The notes under the pieces: generated by a model | The model's input: the letters and a program-made list of their open reading frames with translations, nothing else | Database searches by the model: none | Told to the model about the DNA's origin: nothing | Origin: Kuschelorhynchus macadamiae | Lineage: Eukaryota > Arthropoda > Insecta > Coleoptera > Curculionidae | Length of the DNA stretch: 64,000 nucleotides | Reading direction: 5' to 3' | Assembly (NCBI GenBank): GCA_030620095.1 | Contig: JAUTXW010000556.1 | Span: 960,001 to 1,024,000 of the forward strand | Part shown: positions 10,256-22,583 of the stretch, piece after piece | Numbering within the stretch: the stretch's first letter is position 1 | Layout of the letters: each line of letters opens with the position of its first letter | Position numbers and translations under genes: made by a program

Positions 10256-12300
10256 ATTTTTTGAGTACCGTGAGATTGGGTGACTAGCCCTGGAGGTGAC
10301 TTTGACCAAAAAAAATATTTTGTTTATTATGATAACAGTTTTAGCTGAGCGAGAATTTAATGAATTTCGCATACGGTATGTTGAGGATATAATTCTATAA
10401 TCCTTCATAGCACCAAATTTATTTATAACATCCTCATAAAATGGATGAGTTGCCCTAATCTCCTGCAGACATTCCTTTTGAATTGCAATATTGCCTAGAG
10501 AAGTAAGTCTTTTTTGAGATATTGTATTTCTTAAATAAGTTTTTACACGTTTGAGGCAAGAAACACTTCTTTTCACTGAAGCACTTGTTGACGGTATTGT
10601 CAAAACAAGGGAAAATAGTTTATATGCTTTGGTTAAAATATCTTTATTTTCATTAATTTTTTTTACTTGCTCTTGCAACGATGTATTCCAATTACTGTCA
10701 TTGGCAAAAGTAAGACCAAGCTCATTTTTAAGTCATTGACTTTTTGAAAATATTTCCTCATATAACTGTAACAAATTTTCAAACGGGCCAGTCTGAAAAT
10801 TTAAATTATATTCGGAAAATTTAGCAGAACCTGCCAAACATAAAAATGTAAGGTTTTCAAAGTCTTGAAAGCTTAGTGTCATTTCCATTCAAAAAAAAGG
10901 GTTCTATACTTAGCCCTAATTTCTTCAGGTGAAAGCTTAGCAAGCTCACGTTCGTAATGATTTATTTCTGTAATAGAATTTGCTTTATCAAACATGGTAT
11001 TAAAAAAAATGTTCATTTCTTTTTTTACAGAGCGCCTCACAACACCGTTTTATATTGGATATGCAAAAATGAATGTCAAACAATTTTTTTTGAAGGACGC
11101 AACTTGAACAATCACATTTACTAACTTTGAATTTGAAGACCAACGAGTTTCTGTAATTGTTGGTATACGCTTCGTAAATGCAGATGTAAGAGCGTACGTT
11201 CGTTTGGCTGAGTCATGAAAAAATGAGGGAATACCACTAAGGCTTGCGAAAAATTCGACATTTAGAAATATTTTTAAACTTTCCTGCATCAGGACAAATT
11301 CAGCCTGCAGCGCTTTTTCTTTTTTTTTGAAGGCCATTTAGATGGCCAGACATCACACTTGCACCATCGTAACATTGCCCTATTAATTTATGTTTATAGT
11401 CAAATTGGTCCAAAATTTGATCCAATAGAAAATATAAATTCTCCAACGTTCTATCGGAGCTGACATTATAAAATCCTAAGAATCTCTCGACTATTGAACC
11501 TTCTGAATTAACGTATCTTAAAATTATGGAGCACTGGGAGGTTTGCGTAATATCAGTGATATCATCCACTTGCACAGAAAAAAACTGTGTGTTGATTATT
11601 TCATTTTTTACATGACCATTTAAATAGTCAGAAATGCATTCAATTAAATTCAATTAATAATTAATTATTTCGTTTTGAATAGTTTTCGAGTCACCAGTAA
11701 AAACATTTTTAATTTTTTTGTGATGATCTTTTAGTTCTTGAGAACTTCTCGATATTAATAAACCTAAAAGCTTTTTAAAATTCCCCCTATTTATTGACTC
11801 GCTGCTCTCATCATGACCGTGAAAGACTAACTCTTGTTTTGCAAGGTACAAAACTGAGTCAATTACCAGGCACATAAATAGTCTATTTAATCGAACGTCT
11901 TCGTTAAAATGTATTTTATATAGTTTAGCATGTTCTTTTAAAGTGTCAGCTATAGTGCTTTGATTTTTTACAAATATTTTTAGCATTAATTCGCATTTTG
12001 AATGCTCCGCCGAGTCTTCATGTTTATGTAAAGACCTTCATATATTTAGCATACCTGCAAATCCTTCCTTATACCACACTGAATATTTAGTGGAAACTAG
12101 TAAACAAGGCCAGCAAAACAATGTTTGTAATATTTGACTACTACATAACCATTTGTACGCCGAAAACCAGGATGACGATTAAAACTCTGATTTTGTTCCT
12201 TCCATCGATTAAATAGAGTTTCCAACAAAATGCAAATCACATCTGTGATCGGATTCATCAATAATATAAATTAATAGACCCGACACCAAATAAAGTTCTA
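10256..12300 (-). pseudogene. hAT transposase of the ZMYM1/DUF4371 type, broken
   Basis: Minus-strand fragments in order: a TTF-type zinc-finger remnant (about 12280-12000, FCWPCLL and KHEDSAEHSKCELM), then 11986-11654, then 11653-11300 with the RNase-H-like acidic site VDDITDITQTSQCSIILRYV and the second acidic site GQCYDGASVMSG, then 11337-11050, and the C-terminal dimerisation region at 10678-10256 (LTIPSTSASVKRSVSCLKRV). The usual E of the ERxFS motif is K here. Several frameshifts and stops. A likely outer end is at 12817: read inward on the minus strand it is CAGTGGCGGCTATTCAGG, typical of hAT. The other end was not found. In intron 3 of copy A. Confidence 0.85.
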
Positions 12301-12817
12301 ACAACACCATAAATAAATATAACACAAAACAGTCAAGTAAACTGCAAAGGAACTAACCGGTTGCAGCGAAATCCGCGAAAATAAAAGTAAACAACCACCC
12401 CAAACTGAACGATACGTGGGTGTAGTGTATTGCGTTAGCAATTCACCGAGAGCGTTGTATGGCGCTGGTTAACATTAATCTTCTATGCGGTCGACGTCAT
12501 CGCGAACGCGTTGTCATGGCAACGTAGTAGGAAAATCGTAAACTAAACATAGCACCTCCAGCAAAGTCAAAGCGGTTTGCGCCATTGTTATAGTTGTTAT
12601 AATAAAATTCGATTGAAAGCTTTAAAAAGACATGCCGCCAACGGTCAAGTAAAATATTTATTCGAGATGTACAGTTTATTTTTTACCAATTAGGTGAATA
12701 AATGAATATAGAAACTTAAATTTTAAGAGATATATAATAAATATAGTTAGATGTTTGCTTGTTTATTTTTCCTGGTGAAGTAGCACCTCACCTACTTCAC
12801 CTGAATAGCCGCCACTG
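12301..12817. mobile_element. 5' untranslated part and terminus of the ZMYM-type hAT
   Basis: Non-coding stretch between the decayed zinc-finger start and the hAT-like end (ccgccactg at 12809-12817). It belongs to the element in the previous entry. No 8-bp target duplication could be matched because the opposite end is missing or degraded. Confidence 0.5.
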
Positions 12818-13098
12818 ATCGTAATAATTCTGTGGCATATTTAATTTGAAAATTCATTCTTGCAAGATACAGGCAAATATAAAGTTATAGATTTTTTTAA
12901 GAAACATATTGCATTGAAAACTTTCCATGTGCAAAGATGCCTGTCGCCATCTTCACTTTGCTGCTAATATGATTCGTTGCCTAAAGATTCCTACACATTA
13001 CTATATTCTAGTATTCGAGTAGTAGTTTATAGTTTGTTAGACAGAGGTTTGAAGTTTGTTAGACAGGTGTTTTTGTTGTTTTTGGTCTGACTTTGGCT

Positions 13099-13362
13099 CA
13101 GTGTTGCCAGTCTAGTACAATTGTTCTAGATGTAGTACCTTTTAAAGAATTCAGTACGCTAGTACGCTAGAGGCAAAATCAAGTATGTTTTGGAATTATT
13201 GGATTTGAGGATTTGGCAACAATTAAAAATTATGAGGTCAGACTTTCCCCGATATATATGTATAAGATCAATATAATTTTTTTGTTAATCTAATACTTTT
13301 TCACTACATCTAGTACACCACTGAAATTTACTACCAACCCAAAAATAGTTTTAGCAACACTG
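13099..13362. mobile_element. Short hAT-like MITE
   Basis: 264-bp non-coding unit beginning CAGTGTTGCCA and ending TAGCAACACTG, inverted repeats of about 10 bp with the hAT-style CAG start. Inside, gtagtac/ctagtac motifs recur near both ends. No exact 8-bp target duplication was visible, so the boundaries are less certain. Confidence 0.55.
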
Positions 13363-13549
13363 CGGCTACCTGTTTGTTTTAAGCAGAAGCCGTAGGTTAT
13401 GTCTGTTTTCGAGTTTCCTCAAATCTAGTTTTTTCTACTAGATCCATTCATATTGTAAGCCTTCGATTAATTAAAAATGTTTGTATTTGTCATTAATTTT
13501 ATCTTAAAATAGTATTTTTTATTCTGATTTTAATTTTATAAATAGTTAT

Positions 13550-15126
13550 TATGGGACATACAAAAGAGTCGTTGGTAGCCTCCGCTATTCAGATTACAGT
13601 AAAGAAATATTAGGAAAAGCCGATCGTTTAATTAGAGCGGGACAATTGTCACAACGCGATGCAACTAAGCGTTATAAGATTCCTCGATCGACTCTCCAAA
13701 ACAAAATTAACCACCGACATAATAATCTGCCCGGTGGACACACTGTTCTTTCAATGGGCAAGGAAAATATGATTAAAAATTATATTTTATTGCTCATATA
13801 TGGGTTTCCAATGGATAGACGGGATTTAAGATGGATCCGCCAATATTAAACAACAGTGCGAGCGGAGAACTCTTAGACCCGTATATTGTCTACAAAGCTT
13901 CAAACTTGTATGATACATGGGAGGGCCCTTCCTGAAAGAACTTCATGTCCTCAAAGCAATCAATGGCGACAACTAGGACTCACATATCAGTGTGCACGTA
14001 TTAACATTGTGTGTACAAAATGATATACAATTTTTATGTCTACCTCTTGACACAACCCATCTAACCCAGCCATTAGATTTGGCCTTTTTCAACCATTAAA
14101 ACAAAAATAGCGACTAATTTCAGCAGAATATAAGACAAAAACGACTTTTAAAACATCCTAATTACCGCCGTGAAAGAAATTGTTCCTATACTCTGGAAAG
14201 GGGTACTTGACAGACTCACTTCAAGGGATAGTGCTGCTCAGAAAACCAGTGAGCACTTAGTTTTCAAAATAAAAAAATATTTGGTTCATCTAAAACACCT
14301 CAAAGAAAAAAGAAGTCGAAACTGAACATTCTTCCAGAAAAAAGTGTCTCATTAACAGATATTTAACCAAATGGATCTCCAAAAAAAGGAAATACCCATA
14401 ACATCAAATCTAAATCAAATTTAAAGTTTAAATTAAAAAGAAAACAGCAAACTAATTGCCGCTGCGAAAGTAATTGTTCCTATATACCGAAAAGTCCTGT
14501 CCACCAGACTCCCTTTAAGGGATAGTGCTGCTCTGAACATCAATGAGAACTTAGATGTGTCTGCCTTGGAGGTTTTAAAATAAAAAAATATTTGCTTCTT
14601 CTGAAAATCCTCAAAGAAAAAAGAAGTCGGAACTGAATATTCTTCCAGAGAAAAGTGTCTCATTAACAGATATTTAACCAAGTGGATCTCTAAAAAAAGG
14701 TAATACCCATAACACCAAATCCAAATTCAATTTAAAGTCTAAATTAAAGAAGAAAAAAAAACAGCAAACTCCGATTCGGATTCTAATTCAGAAATGTTCA
14801 TTTATTCCGAAGAAGAATCAGTTGAATTGGTCGGCAGCGACGAGAAGGGTGAAACAATGAGGTGGAAGAGTCCTTATTCTATTGGAGACTTTGTAATTTT
14901 CACTTATAGTGGAAAGTATTATGCCGGACAAGTCATAAAGGCTCTTAAACAATCTTATAAAATTAAATCTACCGGGAAAAGTAGTTTATTGCATTGGATA
15001 TGGCCGTCAAAAGAAGACGTGTTATGGTACCAGCGTAGAGATGTGTTGGAAAAAATTAATCCCGCGGTGTTGAGCAAAAGGCTGTATTGCACCATTCCCG
15101 AAATGAAAAAATATTCGTATTTTTAA
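13550..15126 (+). pseudogene. psq/Tigger-like transposase relic with C-terminal Tudor/chromo-like domain
   Basis: Starts ATGGGACATACAAAAGAGTC. The N-terminal pipsqueak-type helix-turn-helix is at 13646-13849 (SQRDATKRYKIPRSTLQNKI), followed by GFPMDRRDLRW. Then come the short conserved piece LLDPYIVYKASNLYDTWEGP and, at about 13960-14100, GDN..SHIS followed by CLPLDTTHLTQPLDLAFFNH, two parts of the catalytic core. The core is heavily deleted and frameshifted. The tail, 14794-15126, is intact (110 codons) and reads SIGDFVIFTYSGKYYAGQVI and HWIWPSKEDVLWY, the basic C-terminal module commonly fused to insect elements of this type. A tandem duplication lies in the middle (14159-14768). Confidence 0.8.
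14159..14768 (+). repeat. ~300-bp tandem duplication inside the transposase relic
   Basis: Unit 1 begins at about 14159 (taattaccgccgtgaaag) and unit 2 at about 14453 (taattgccgctgcgaaag). Both carry gggatagtgctgctc, gtgtctcattaacagat and a closing acagcaaact, with roughly 10% divergence and small indels. It duplicates part of the element's coding sequence. Confidence 0.85.
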
Positions 15127-15769
15127 ACTGTGCGTTTATTAGATTACCTACATTTTAAGAGTTCTATTATATGTTAAAAGTTTGCGTTAACAATTTAACT
15201 TAAAGTTGATTTGTTTTTTGTGAACAAACATCGTTCCAGCAAAATGTGTTTTTTAAAAGGTCTTTGGTGGCTAAAGTGCTCCTGAAGATCTGTTGTCTTT
15301 GATATCTTGCTGAAAATGTGGGCTTGGCCAAACTGACGCTTCTTCATAGGCTGTCTTTGACCACCCTATTTTTTCTAATTGTCAAAAAGTTTAACCAAAC
15401 ACGATATTTAATGATAATTTTTTATATGTAAACATATATTAATAATTAATGCCAAAAAATAGATATGTAGGTATACTAGTTCGATCACAGCACATTTTTG
15501 AAAATTAAAATTGACCAAAGTTACTCAATTTTAATTACCCCCAGATAAAGGTTTTTCAGTTGAATCTGCAACAAGACTGTCTGAATAAAAATGCATTGTT
15601 TTACGTTAAGCAATGTACCTCATTAAAAAAAAGGGATAACGCAATAAATTAAAAATAAAAATATTTCTTAAACACAGGTCCAAATTTGAATTATGATTTA
15701 CTAGTTTTCTGCAGTTACAATAATCTACAAGGAGTTTTAAAAATGAACAATAAACGATACTTTATATCA
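15127..15769. other. Intron 3 of copy A, no feature
   Basis: AT-rich sequence after the transposase relic. No open frame, inverted repeat or tandem repeat that I can support. Confidence 0.5.
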
Positions 15770-16475
15770 CACACTGTTAATATAGTTTTAATCCTGTCGG
15801 GCACATGTTCTGCATCGAAGCATTTACAATGACTCATGTTAATCAAACGACAATCGCGATTTCGCTCTTTTTAGAACTCATCAAGCCGCCTAAACTAGAT
15901 AGCCCCGTGCAGAGCAAAGGCACAAAATAGAATCACAGAAATACTACTCCGCTGGCTAATACTACGACCGGCATTGAACTACACTGTTGACTCCCGACTT
16001 TCGTTGGGATCAATACTGTTAAAATATTTTTATTCCACGATACACCAACGCCATCACAAGGATACTACGATCGCTGCTTGGAACATGTTCTGCAAGGCAG
16101 AAACAAAATGATTCATTTTAGTCAAGCGAAAATCGCGATTTTGCTCTTTTTAGAGCTCATTATGGAGCGAGTTGGTTGGGGTGATTCCATTTTGTGCTTT
16201 TGCCCAACACGGGGCTTGCTAGCTATGGCAGAATAATGATCTCTAAAAAATAGATCGTCGTTTCACTAAAATGAATCATTGTCTCAGCTGCAATGCAAGC
16301 CATGTTCCTGACATGGATCGTATTATCCTTGTTATGAATTTGCTGTAACGTGGAATAAAAATATATTAACATTATTGCTCCCAACGAGATTCAAGAGTCA
16401 ATAGTGTAATTCAATGCCGATCGTGGTATTAGCCAGCGGAGTAGTTGTATCTGTGATTCTATTTTATTAATCACT
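15770..16475. mobile_element. Complex foldback (multi-arm inverted repeat) element
   Basis: Sequence at about 15925-16045 (with ccgctggctaatactacgac and tttttattccacg) returns inverted at about 16345-16460. Blocks at 15895-15940 (agccccgtgc, gcacaaaatagaatcac) return inverted at 16172-16222. A third block, tcgcgattt...ctctttttaga...ctcat, occurs directly at 15855-15895 and 16130-16165 and inverted near 16230-16290. The whole is one nested palindrome with no coding capacity. Confidence 0.8.
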
Positions 16476-16611
16476 GTATATATGAAAATAACGAGACCAA
16501 GTGATAAAAACATAAATTTAAGATTAGGGCGTCTGAAATTTCCTTTCTACATAACTCAGCAAACTTTAAGGCTTTCAAATTATTATCATTATCATACCCA
16601 CTGGTTACAAT

Positions 16612-18223
16612 CAGATCTGGGCAGTAACTAGTTATAGGGTAACTAAGTTACTAACTTAATTACTTTATCGGTAGCTTGTAACTCACTCAAGCTACGTATG
16701 TAAAAAAGTAGCTTGTAACTGTAACTTTCAGACTTTTAGGCTGTGTACTCATCGAACTACTTTAAAAAGTAGCTAGTTACTTAAAAAAGTTACTTTAATT
16801 AACTCAAGTTCTCCGAGTATCTTAAGTTACCGAAAGTAGCTAAAGTTAGTTTTAACTCTTAAAATTAGTATTATTATATTAATTATTGAACGTCGAGTAG
16901 AAAAACTCTATAGCTAACAATGGATCAAACTTTGTGAAAGCATTTCGAGGTACGTCGTTCAGTTAGCTACTTTTTTCCGAAAAATATCGAGGAAGAAGGA
17001 GAGAGCCAAGACAGAGAAGAATTTAGTTTACCTAAACATCTCAGATGTGCTAGTCATACATTAAATTTGCTTGCTACTGCTTATGTTCATAGTGCACTTA
17101 ATGCAAACATATCTATTATTATTATGGATATGGTGTACCTAGCATATTATCTCTAAAACTAAAACTGCTTAAGCTAAGGTATGAAAAAGAATTTCAACTA
17201 TTCTCTGTGGCATTGGAAAAAATTATAAAATGCTTGAGACGACGTTTTGAAAACTACTTTTCTCTAAATATAAATTCCAAAGAAGCCATTGTGGTGGCAG
17301 TAACAACACCTTCAATTAAACTTCGCTGGTTACCGGTCCTCAAGAAAACTGACCTCAATGTGGATAATATAATTATTCAAGAAGTTTTTCTTCAAACAGC
17401 TATTAAAGTTGCATCAGATCATCAGAATACAGAAGATAATAGTAACGGGGTAGACCAAAAACTGATTCAAAATGATTTTTTCGATTCATAGGAAACTCTG
17501 ATATTTTTACCGACATTGCCTCCACCTGAATCTGACAATGATAATGATATCAGGCAAATTGAAATCTGTTTAAGACACAAAATTGCATTAGAATTTTTAA
17601 AGTATTTACCTCATAAAATGCAAAATCTTAATATGTTAGTAATTTATGCTTCAATCAAGCAGGTTTTTTTGAAGGATAATACATCATTAGCGTCTTCAGC
17701 GCCGGTGGAAAGGTTGTCTTCATTTTCAAAAGACCTCAATACTCCCAGAAGACACGGATTTTCAGAAAACTTGCTTGAAAAGCTCGTTATACTTAAGGCA
17801 AGTCACTGATAATAGTGATAATAATGATTTGTTTAATTATTTGTTATTTGTTATTTTAAAGTGGAACGTCTGATATCGTTTTTCTCCAGTTTCCAGTATA
17901 CGACATTTTCTTTTGTTTTATTTTATTTTTACGTTTACGTTGCTGCGATGTTTTCATACTTTTGAGTTCTGAAATAAATAGAACTAAAAATTATTTTTAT
18001 TTTTAAACTAATTATTTTTATCAAGATGTGTACACAGAACAGTCGTTTGTTACTTTCCGAAATACTAAAAAATATATGCAAATAAATCTTAAAACTTTAG
18101 ATATTTGTAACTTAGCTACTTTTAAATAAAAGTAACTTAGTTACTAGGTAACGAAGTTACTTTTTTCTCAAGTAACTATAGTTTATAACTAGTTACTTTT
18201 TCTTGGTAACTTGCACAGCTCTG
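16612..18223 (+). mobile_element. hAT element with perfect 8-bp target duplication and decayed transposase
   Basis: 1612 bp. The ends CAGATCTGGGCA and TGCACAGCTCTG are inverted repeats, with many subterminal gtaact/agttac motifs on both sides. The flanks are identical 8-bp copies GTTACAAT (16604-16611 and 18224-18231). Coding remains on the + strand: LPKHLRCASHTLNLLAT (about 17025), an open stretch at 17207-17491, and 17516-17809 with the hAT C-terminal dimerisation motif (SSAPVERLSSFSKDLNTPRR), in which the conserved E is kept. The frames are broken between these pieces and the zinc-finger start is not recognisable. It ends about 130 bp before exon 4 of P450 copy A. Confidence 0.93.
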
Positions 18224-18350
18224 GTTACAATGTCATGTATAAAACAAGCTCTGCATCAATTGAAAATCGTAATTGTTCCCTCCTCCCCCTGAGTGAGATC
18301 CACCCTCTTTGTGTTGCCGACGATGTTTTGTTAATACAATTTTGTTTTAG

Positions 18351-18472
18351 AAATGATTTCTTGCATCTTCTCTTACAATTAAGACACAAAGAAAATGTAA
18401 AAGATCACGATGAAAAAAATACTCTCACGTTTGAAGATATTGTCGCCAATGTTTTTGTTATGTATGCTGCAG
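18351..18472 (+). CDS. CYP6-like cytochrome P450 copy A, exon 4
   Basis: 122-bp exon, acceptor ttttag at 18350, donor CAG|GTTAGT, entering in phase 2 and leaving in phase 1. It encodes NDFLHLLLQLRHKENVKDHD, then EKNTLTFEDIVANVFVMYAA, the segment leading into the oxygen-binding I helix. The AGFETT motif is completed by exon 5. Three of 41 residues differ from copy B exon 4. Confidence 0.92.
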
Positions 18473-19480
18473 GTTAGTATATAATAATCAGTTTGATTCT
18501 ACTATCGTAATATGCTCTAATATTTAGCTCCATTTTCTTTAGGATATCGCAACTGTTCTCGCCATGGGATGGGGGATGGGGCGGGGTTTGAAATTAAGAT
18601 ACACCGTTATGAAAAGCAATAAAAATATCAACAAACATGCTTTATCCATAATTTTTATTGAACACTATATAACATACAGGGTGCTGAGCCAGGGATTCCT
18701 TGACACAAAATAAGACGAAAATGTTATATACACATAGGTCTACAACGACTTCTTTTTGAAGATACTGGGTGTTATTTTTTTATCTGGCTATTCCCCGTGT
18801 ATCTAAATCGAATTATTAAATTGGAATGAAACTCTATGTAGTGAAAACATATTTTTATGAAACATTCTTGTCGGTTTATTAAGCATAGGTGAATATAAGC
18901 GAGTTTATTTATTAATTATTTCACCATTTTTCTGTCATAATTTTTTTGTGTTGCCATTTTTGACCATTTTATACCTGGCACTTATTATCTGATTAATTTT
19001 ACGGAAAAGGGCCCTTTTAGTTAAGGTCAATAAATCCAACCACGTACCAGCTTTAATTTGAAATAATTTATTTTATTCTAAAAGAGAAAAATTTTAATTT
19101 AGACTCTACCGTAACTATTACAATTCTCAAAAATAATAATCACTAGACATGAGCAACCAAGGCACTTGTTTTTAATATTCAAACGCAGTATTAAATACTT
19201 TTACTTAAAATAAAATGTGTTGCTTGAATTTTGAATTGATTTTAGTGATGTTCGACGTTCTTTAAATTATTAAAAAATCTCAGACAACATAAAAACAATA
19301 TTTTTTCATGTAAAATTAGTCAGAGAATAAATGATAAATATAAATTGTCAAAATACCAATGCCAAACGCACGCCAGTAATACTGATAAGAATGTATCATA
19401 AAGATATATTTCTGTCCAGTTGTGCTTTATTCGTTATTTCAAATTTTCAAATGCTAGTTTCTAATATATGCTAAATATTT
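18473..19480. other. Intron 4 of copy A, 5' portion
   Basis: No gene. A TACAGGGTG-type start near 18676 resembles the ends of small DNA transposons seen elsewhere in the window (for example 31587), including the shared words aagacgaaaat. No partner end could be defined. Confidence 0.45.
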
Positions 19481-19489
19481 TCAATAGGG

Positions 19490-20250
19490 TTAAGGTGTCA
19501 GGTGATTGAGGAAGGGGTTTAAGCTCTTTATAAGCAGCCATTCTTGAACAGTAGTGGCCGTATGGTAGGGATCGTTGTCTTGATAAAATATAAAATTGTT
19601 ACATATCCCTAATTTCTCAGCACTTTGTTTTATATTTTCTCTTAAAACATTAATATAGATCATTGTATCCATAATGCCTGGAATTATCGCTAAGTTGCCT
19701 GTCACATACAGCCCCATACCATTACTGACAACCTCCATGTTTAACAGTGCTCCGAAGATTTTTTTTCACGTTTCTCCTGCCTTTCTCCATACTAAGTGAC
19801 GTCCATCTGACCCAAAAATATTAGATTTGCTCTCATCGGTAAAAATCAAACTCAGGTAAGGCGTTTAAATCCTCTTTAGCGAAATAAAGCCATTTTGCCG
19901 CAATACTTGCTCTATAAGCAGCCTTCTTGATCGTTCTGCGAACCGCGTCAAGGCTCACATTTTTATTAAAAATTGTATTTATTTCTGCAGTTAGTTGAAC
20001 AGCACTAATTTTTGGATTTTGACTTACTTCTTGCACTATTTTTCTTTCTACTCGTTCCATTAAACTTTTTGGGCGGCCACTTCTTAAAGCATTAACTACA
20101 GAGTTTTCATTTTTAAACTTATTGACAATGTACTGGACTGTTGCAAAGCTCCTGTTCACTATTTCCCCAATATTTCTATATGAATTTCCTTCACTGTACA
20201 AGGTAATCCCCTCTAATTTTCTTATTATTCCAGATAAAAAAAATATAAAA
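19490..20250 (-). pseudogene. Tc1-like (DD34E) transposase relic
   Basis: Minus strand. The upstream piece (about 20250-19833) holds the paired-type helix-turn-helix region (YRNIGEIVNRSFATVQYIVN, then a GRPKSLMERVERKIV hook and a TAEINTIFNKNVSLDAVRRT second DNA-binding subdomain). Around 19840-19750, DESKSNIFGSDGRHLVW gives the first catalytic D. At 19738-19490, GNLAIIPGIMDTMIYINVL and FYQDNDPYHTA give the second D. The third, the E of the PDLNPIE motif, lies in the degraded end near 19480. Stops and frameshifts throughout. Terminal repeats not located. Confidence 0.88.
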
Positions 20251-20299
20251 TTAGTATGTGGGATTACTACTCTAGTTTTTGCCCATTGCATGTTTTAAA

Positions 20300-20920
20300 T
20301 GGAACGCCCTATATATAAATTCATTTTTGGATACTGCTAAAAATTCTATGAACAGTTTGTGTTTGAAAATTATACGTATTTTCAATTGCTTTGATTTTTG
20401 AAATTTGATTCTGTAGAAGGCTTGACATTCCCCGTTCGATCCCTGTCCAGTGTCTTTTAATATAGACCAAAAAGGTGCAAATCGTTTTATTATTACTTGA
20501 TACGTGAACATATTTCACAGTCCTCCAAAAAATTGGTGGGACCTGCCCCCCCCCCCACGTGAGCTTTACAATTTGATTTTACAACACGAAATATTATAAA
20601 AATGTGCCACTTCTCTGAAATGAAAGTGAAATTTTTATTAACCCCCCTTCTTTCAAATGAGATTTACAAGTTATTTTTAGAACTATATTATTTCGAAGGG
20701 GGTTGAAAATAGTGTAGGTTGTACTAGGAAAGTGTGCAACGAATGGAAAAAGACTTCGGATTTAAAAAGAAAAACCTGTCGCTGTCCTTTGAAACACCCT
20801 GTATAATAAACCCTGTATAAAAAATAATAATTCATGATGTTGCAGACAGCACAAATTAAGAAAACATTGATCATTTCAATTTTCACAACTCTGAGAATGA
20901 ACATAATATTATTTTAAATT
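20300..20920. other. Probable DNA-transposon debris in intron 4
   Basis: Contains an agggcgttccattt-type terminus (minus strand, near 20290-20310), a C-rich run at about 20549-20562 and a CAGGGTGTTTCAAAGGACAG start (minus strand, about 20782-20803). These look like ends of different small elements. No coding sequence recognised. Confidence 0.35.
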
Positions 20921-20928
20921 ATTTTTAG

Positions 20929-21102
20929 GTTTCGAAACAACTTCTACCACAATTTCGTTCATAATGTATGAACTGGCCCGCAATCCAGGCGCTCAAGAAA
21001 AAGTTAGGCAAGAAATTTGGAGCATATGCAAAGATCGTTCCGATCATCAAATAACATATGACGATTTGCAGAATATGAAATATTGCGAAATGGTAATCAA
21101 CG
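20929..21102 (+). CDS. CYP6-like cytochrome P450 copy A, exon 5
   Basis: 174-bp exon, acceptor ttttag, donor CG|GTGTGT, phases 1 and 1. It completes the I-helix oxygen-activation motif (A)AGFETTSTT with the expected acidic-Thr pair, then reads ISFIMYELARNPGAQEKVRQ and ends at NMKYCEMVING, just before the K-helix ETLR of exon 6. Only four residues differ from copy B. Confidence 0.94.
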
Positions 21103-21189
21103 GTGTGTAAGCGTAGTTATAGCGGATTTTTCTTAACAATAATAATTTTAGTTAGTAAATTAAAAAAATTTGTTCTCAAAAACTTTTAG

Positions 21190-21441
21190 AAACTCTTCGG
21201 CTCCATACTGTAGCTACCGAGGTTGCAAGGCAATGCACAAGAGACTACAAAATTCCAGGAACTGAGGTGATCATCGAAAAAGGAACATCCGTATTGATTC
21301 CAACCTGGGCTATACATACGGACGCAGAATATTACCCGAATCCTGAAAAGTTCAACCCCGAAAATTTCAGTGAAAAAGGCAAAGCATCACGAAGAGATTT
21401 TACGTATTTTCCATTTGGTGAAGGTCCTAGATTATGCATAG
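21190..21441 (+). CDS. CYP6-like cytochrome P450 copy A, exon 6 (haem-binding exon)
   Basis: 252-bp exon after an 87-bp intron, phases 1 and 1, donor TAG|GTACGA. It starts with the K-helix ExxR motif (ETLRLHT) and continues through PTWAIHTDAEYYPNPEKF. Next is the PERF position, which reads PENF here: the usual Arg is Asn. It ends with the Cys-ligand loop FPFGEGPRLCIG. Both paralogues share the PENF variant, so it is not a sequencing slip in one of them. Confidence 0.95.
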
Positions 21442-22413
21442 GTACGATACTTTAATCACAAATTTATGAAAATTATCTTTTTACTCGGTCATATTCATCA
21501 GGCTTTCCTGGATCGGTATTCCGATTGTCAACTTTAGTTCTGGGAAACATATTGATTTCATTTGCTGCGAAAATTTACTGTTTTAATTCAGTGGCGTATT
21601 TAGAGTAGGGGAGTGGGGCAAATAGTCCTTGGTTTTTCTTAACACAACAAAAGGTATCTCACTTATAAAATCGTGGAAAGGTACTATACAATTGTTTTTA
21701 GTTTGAAGCCAAAGAAAAAAATCTGTTTTTCGATATTCTGCATGCTGGGTGGACATTTGCAAGTTATTTCACCACACATAATATGCTTACTAATTACTTT
21801 AAGACAAAATAGAAGAAAAGCTGTTTTCTGTGCAACGGCAACCCTACCCTACATAGAATGTTCTCAAAAAGAAAATGTGAAATGGTAGTAGAAGTTTAAA
21901 ATTAATTCAAACAATGGAGATTTAATAATTTTATTATCAAACTAATTAAATATTAATTCAATTTTTGCGGTTTTTTACAAAGTAGATATTTCGCCATTTT
22001 TTTTACGAAACCAAACTACATTTATCTATCAAACGGTTTTTTAAGGCTCGTTTAAAACAATACTTTAAAACTAAATTGCGTATATACAAAGGGCAGAGAA
22101 AATTGTAATAAGCATGGAAAGGTCATTGAAAGGTTAACATTCTTTACGGCTTTTCTTTTCTGCACTTCTGTTAAACAAGTTCGATCATCGATTCTTCTAA
22201 AATTTTTCGAATTATTCGTCTACGGCACTAACTGGATATTAATTTACCTTAAAATATTCAATTTAAGACCTAGGCTTTACTTTTTTTGAATTTCCTCTCA
22301 TTCTAAAATCAACAAATGCAGTTGTGTAAACGATTAACGTACATATATATTAACATAGTAAATCCAAATATCGGTCGCAACAGCTAACAAAATAAAGTAC
22401 ATTTTAATTTCAG

Positions 22414-22583
22414 GTTTCAGATTCGCAATGATGCAAATAAAATTGGCGATCGTCAAGTACCTCAAGAACTTCAAGTATGAACTAAACCAAAAGACCCCCA
22501 TAACCATCGCTTACGAATCAAACCCCGTCACTATCGTACCAAAAGGAGAAATTCTTCTAGATATCACTCAAATCAATTATTAA
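22414..22583 (+). CDS. CYP6-like cytochrome P450 copy A, exon 7 (C-terminus)
   Basis: Last exon, 55 residues plus TAA at 22581-22583. Acceptor tttcag at 22413. It reads GFRFAMMQIKLAIVKYLKNF (L helix directly after the haem loop) and ends with the usual CYP6 C-terminal beta region, VTIVPKGEILLDITQINY. With exons 2-6 this gives 431 codons including the stop. Adding a 71-residue first exon like those upstream of copy B would give about 502 residues, normal for the family. No clear AATAAA was seen in the first ~100 bp downstream. Confidence 0.93.

Noticed and set aside
21589..21700. CAGTGGCGTATTTAG start resembling the 3355-3621 MITE
   Set aside because: No inverted partner end or 8-bp duplication found downstream, so kept only as a possible truncated end.
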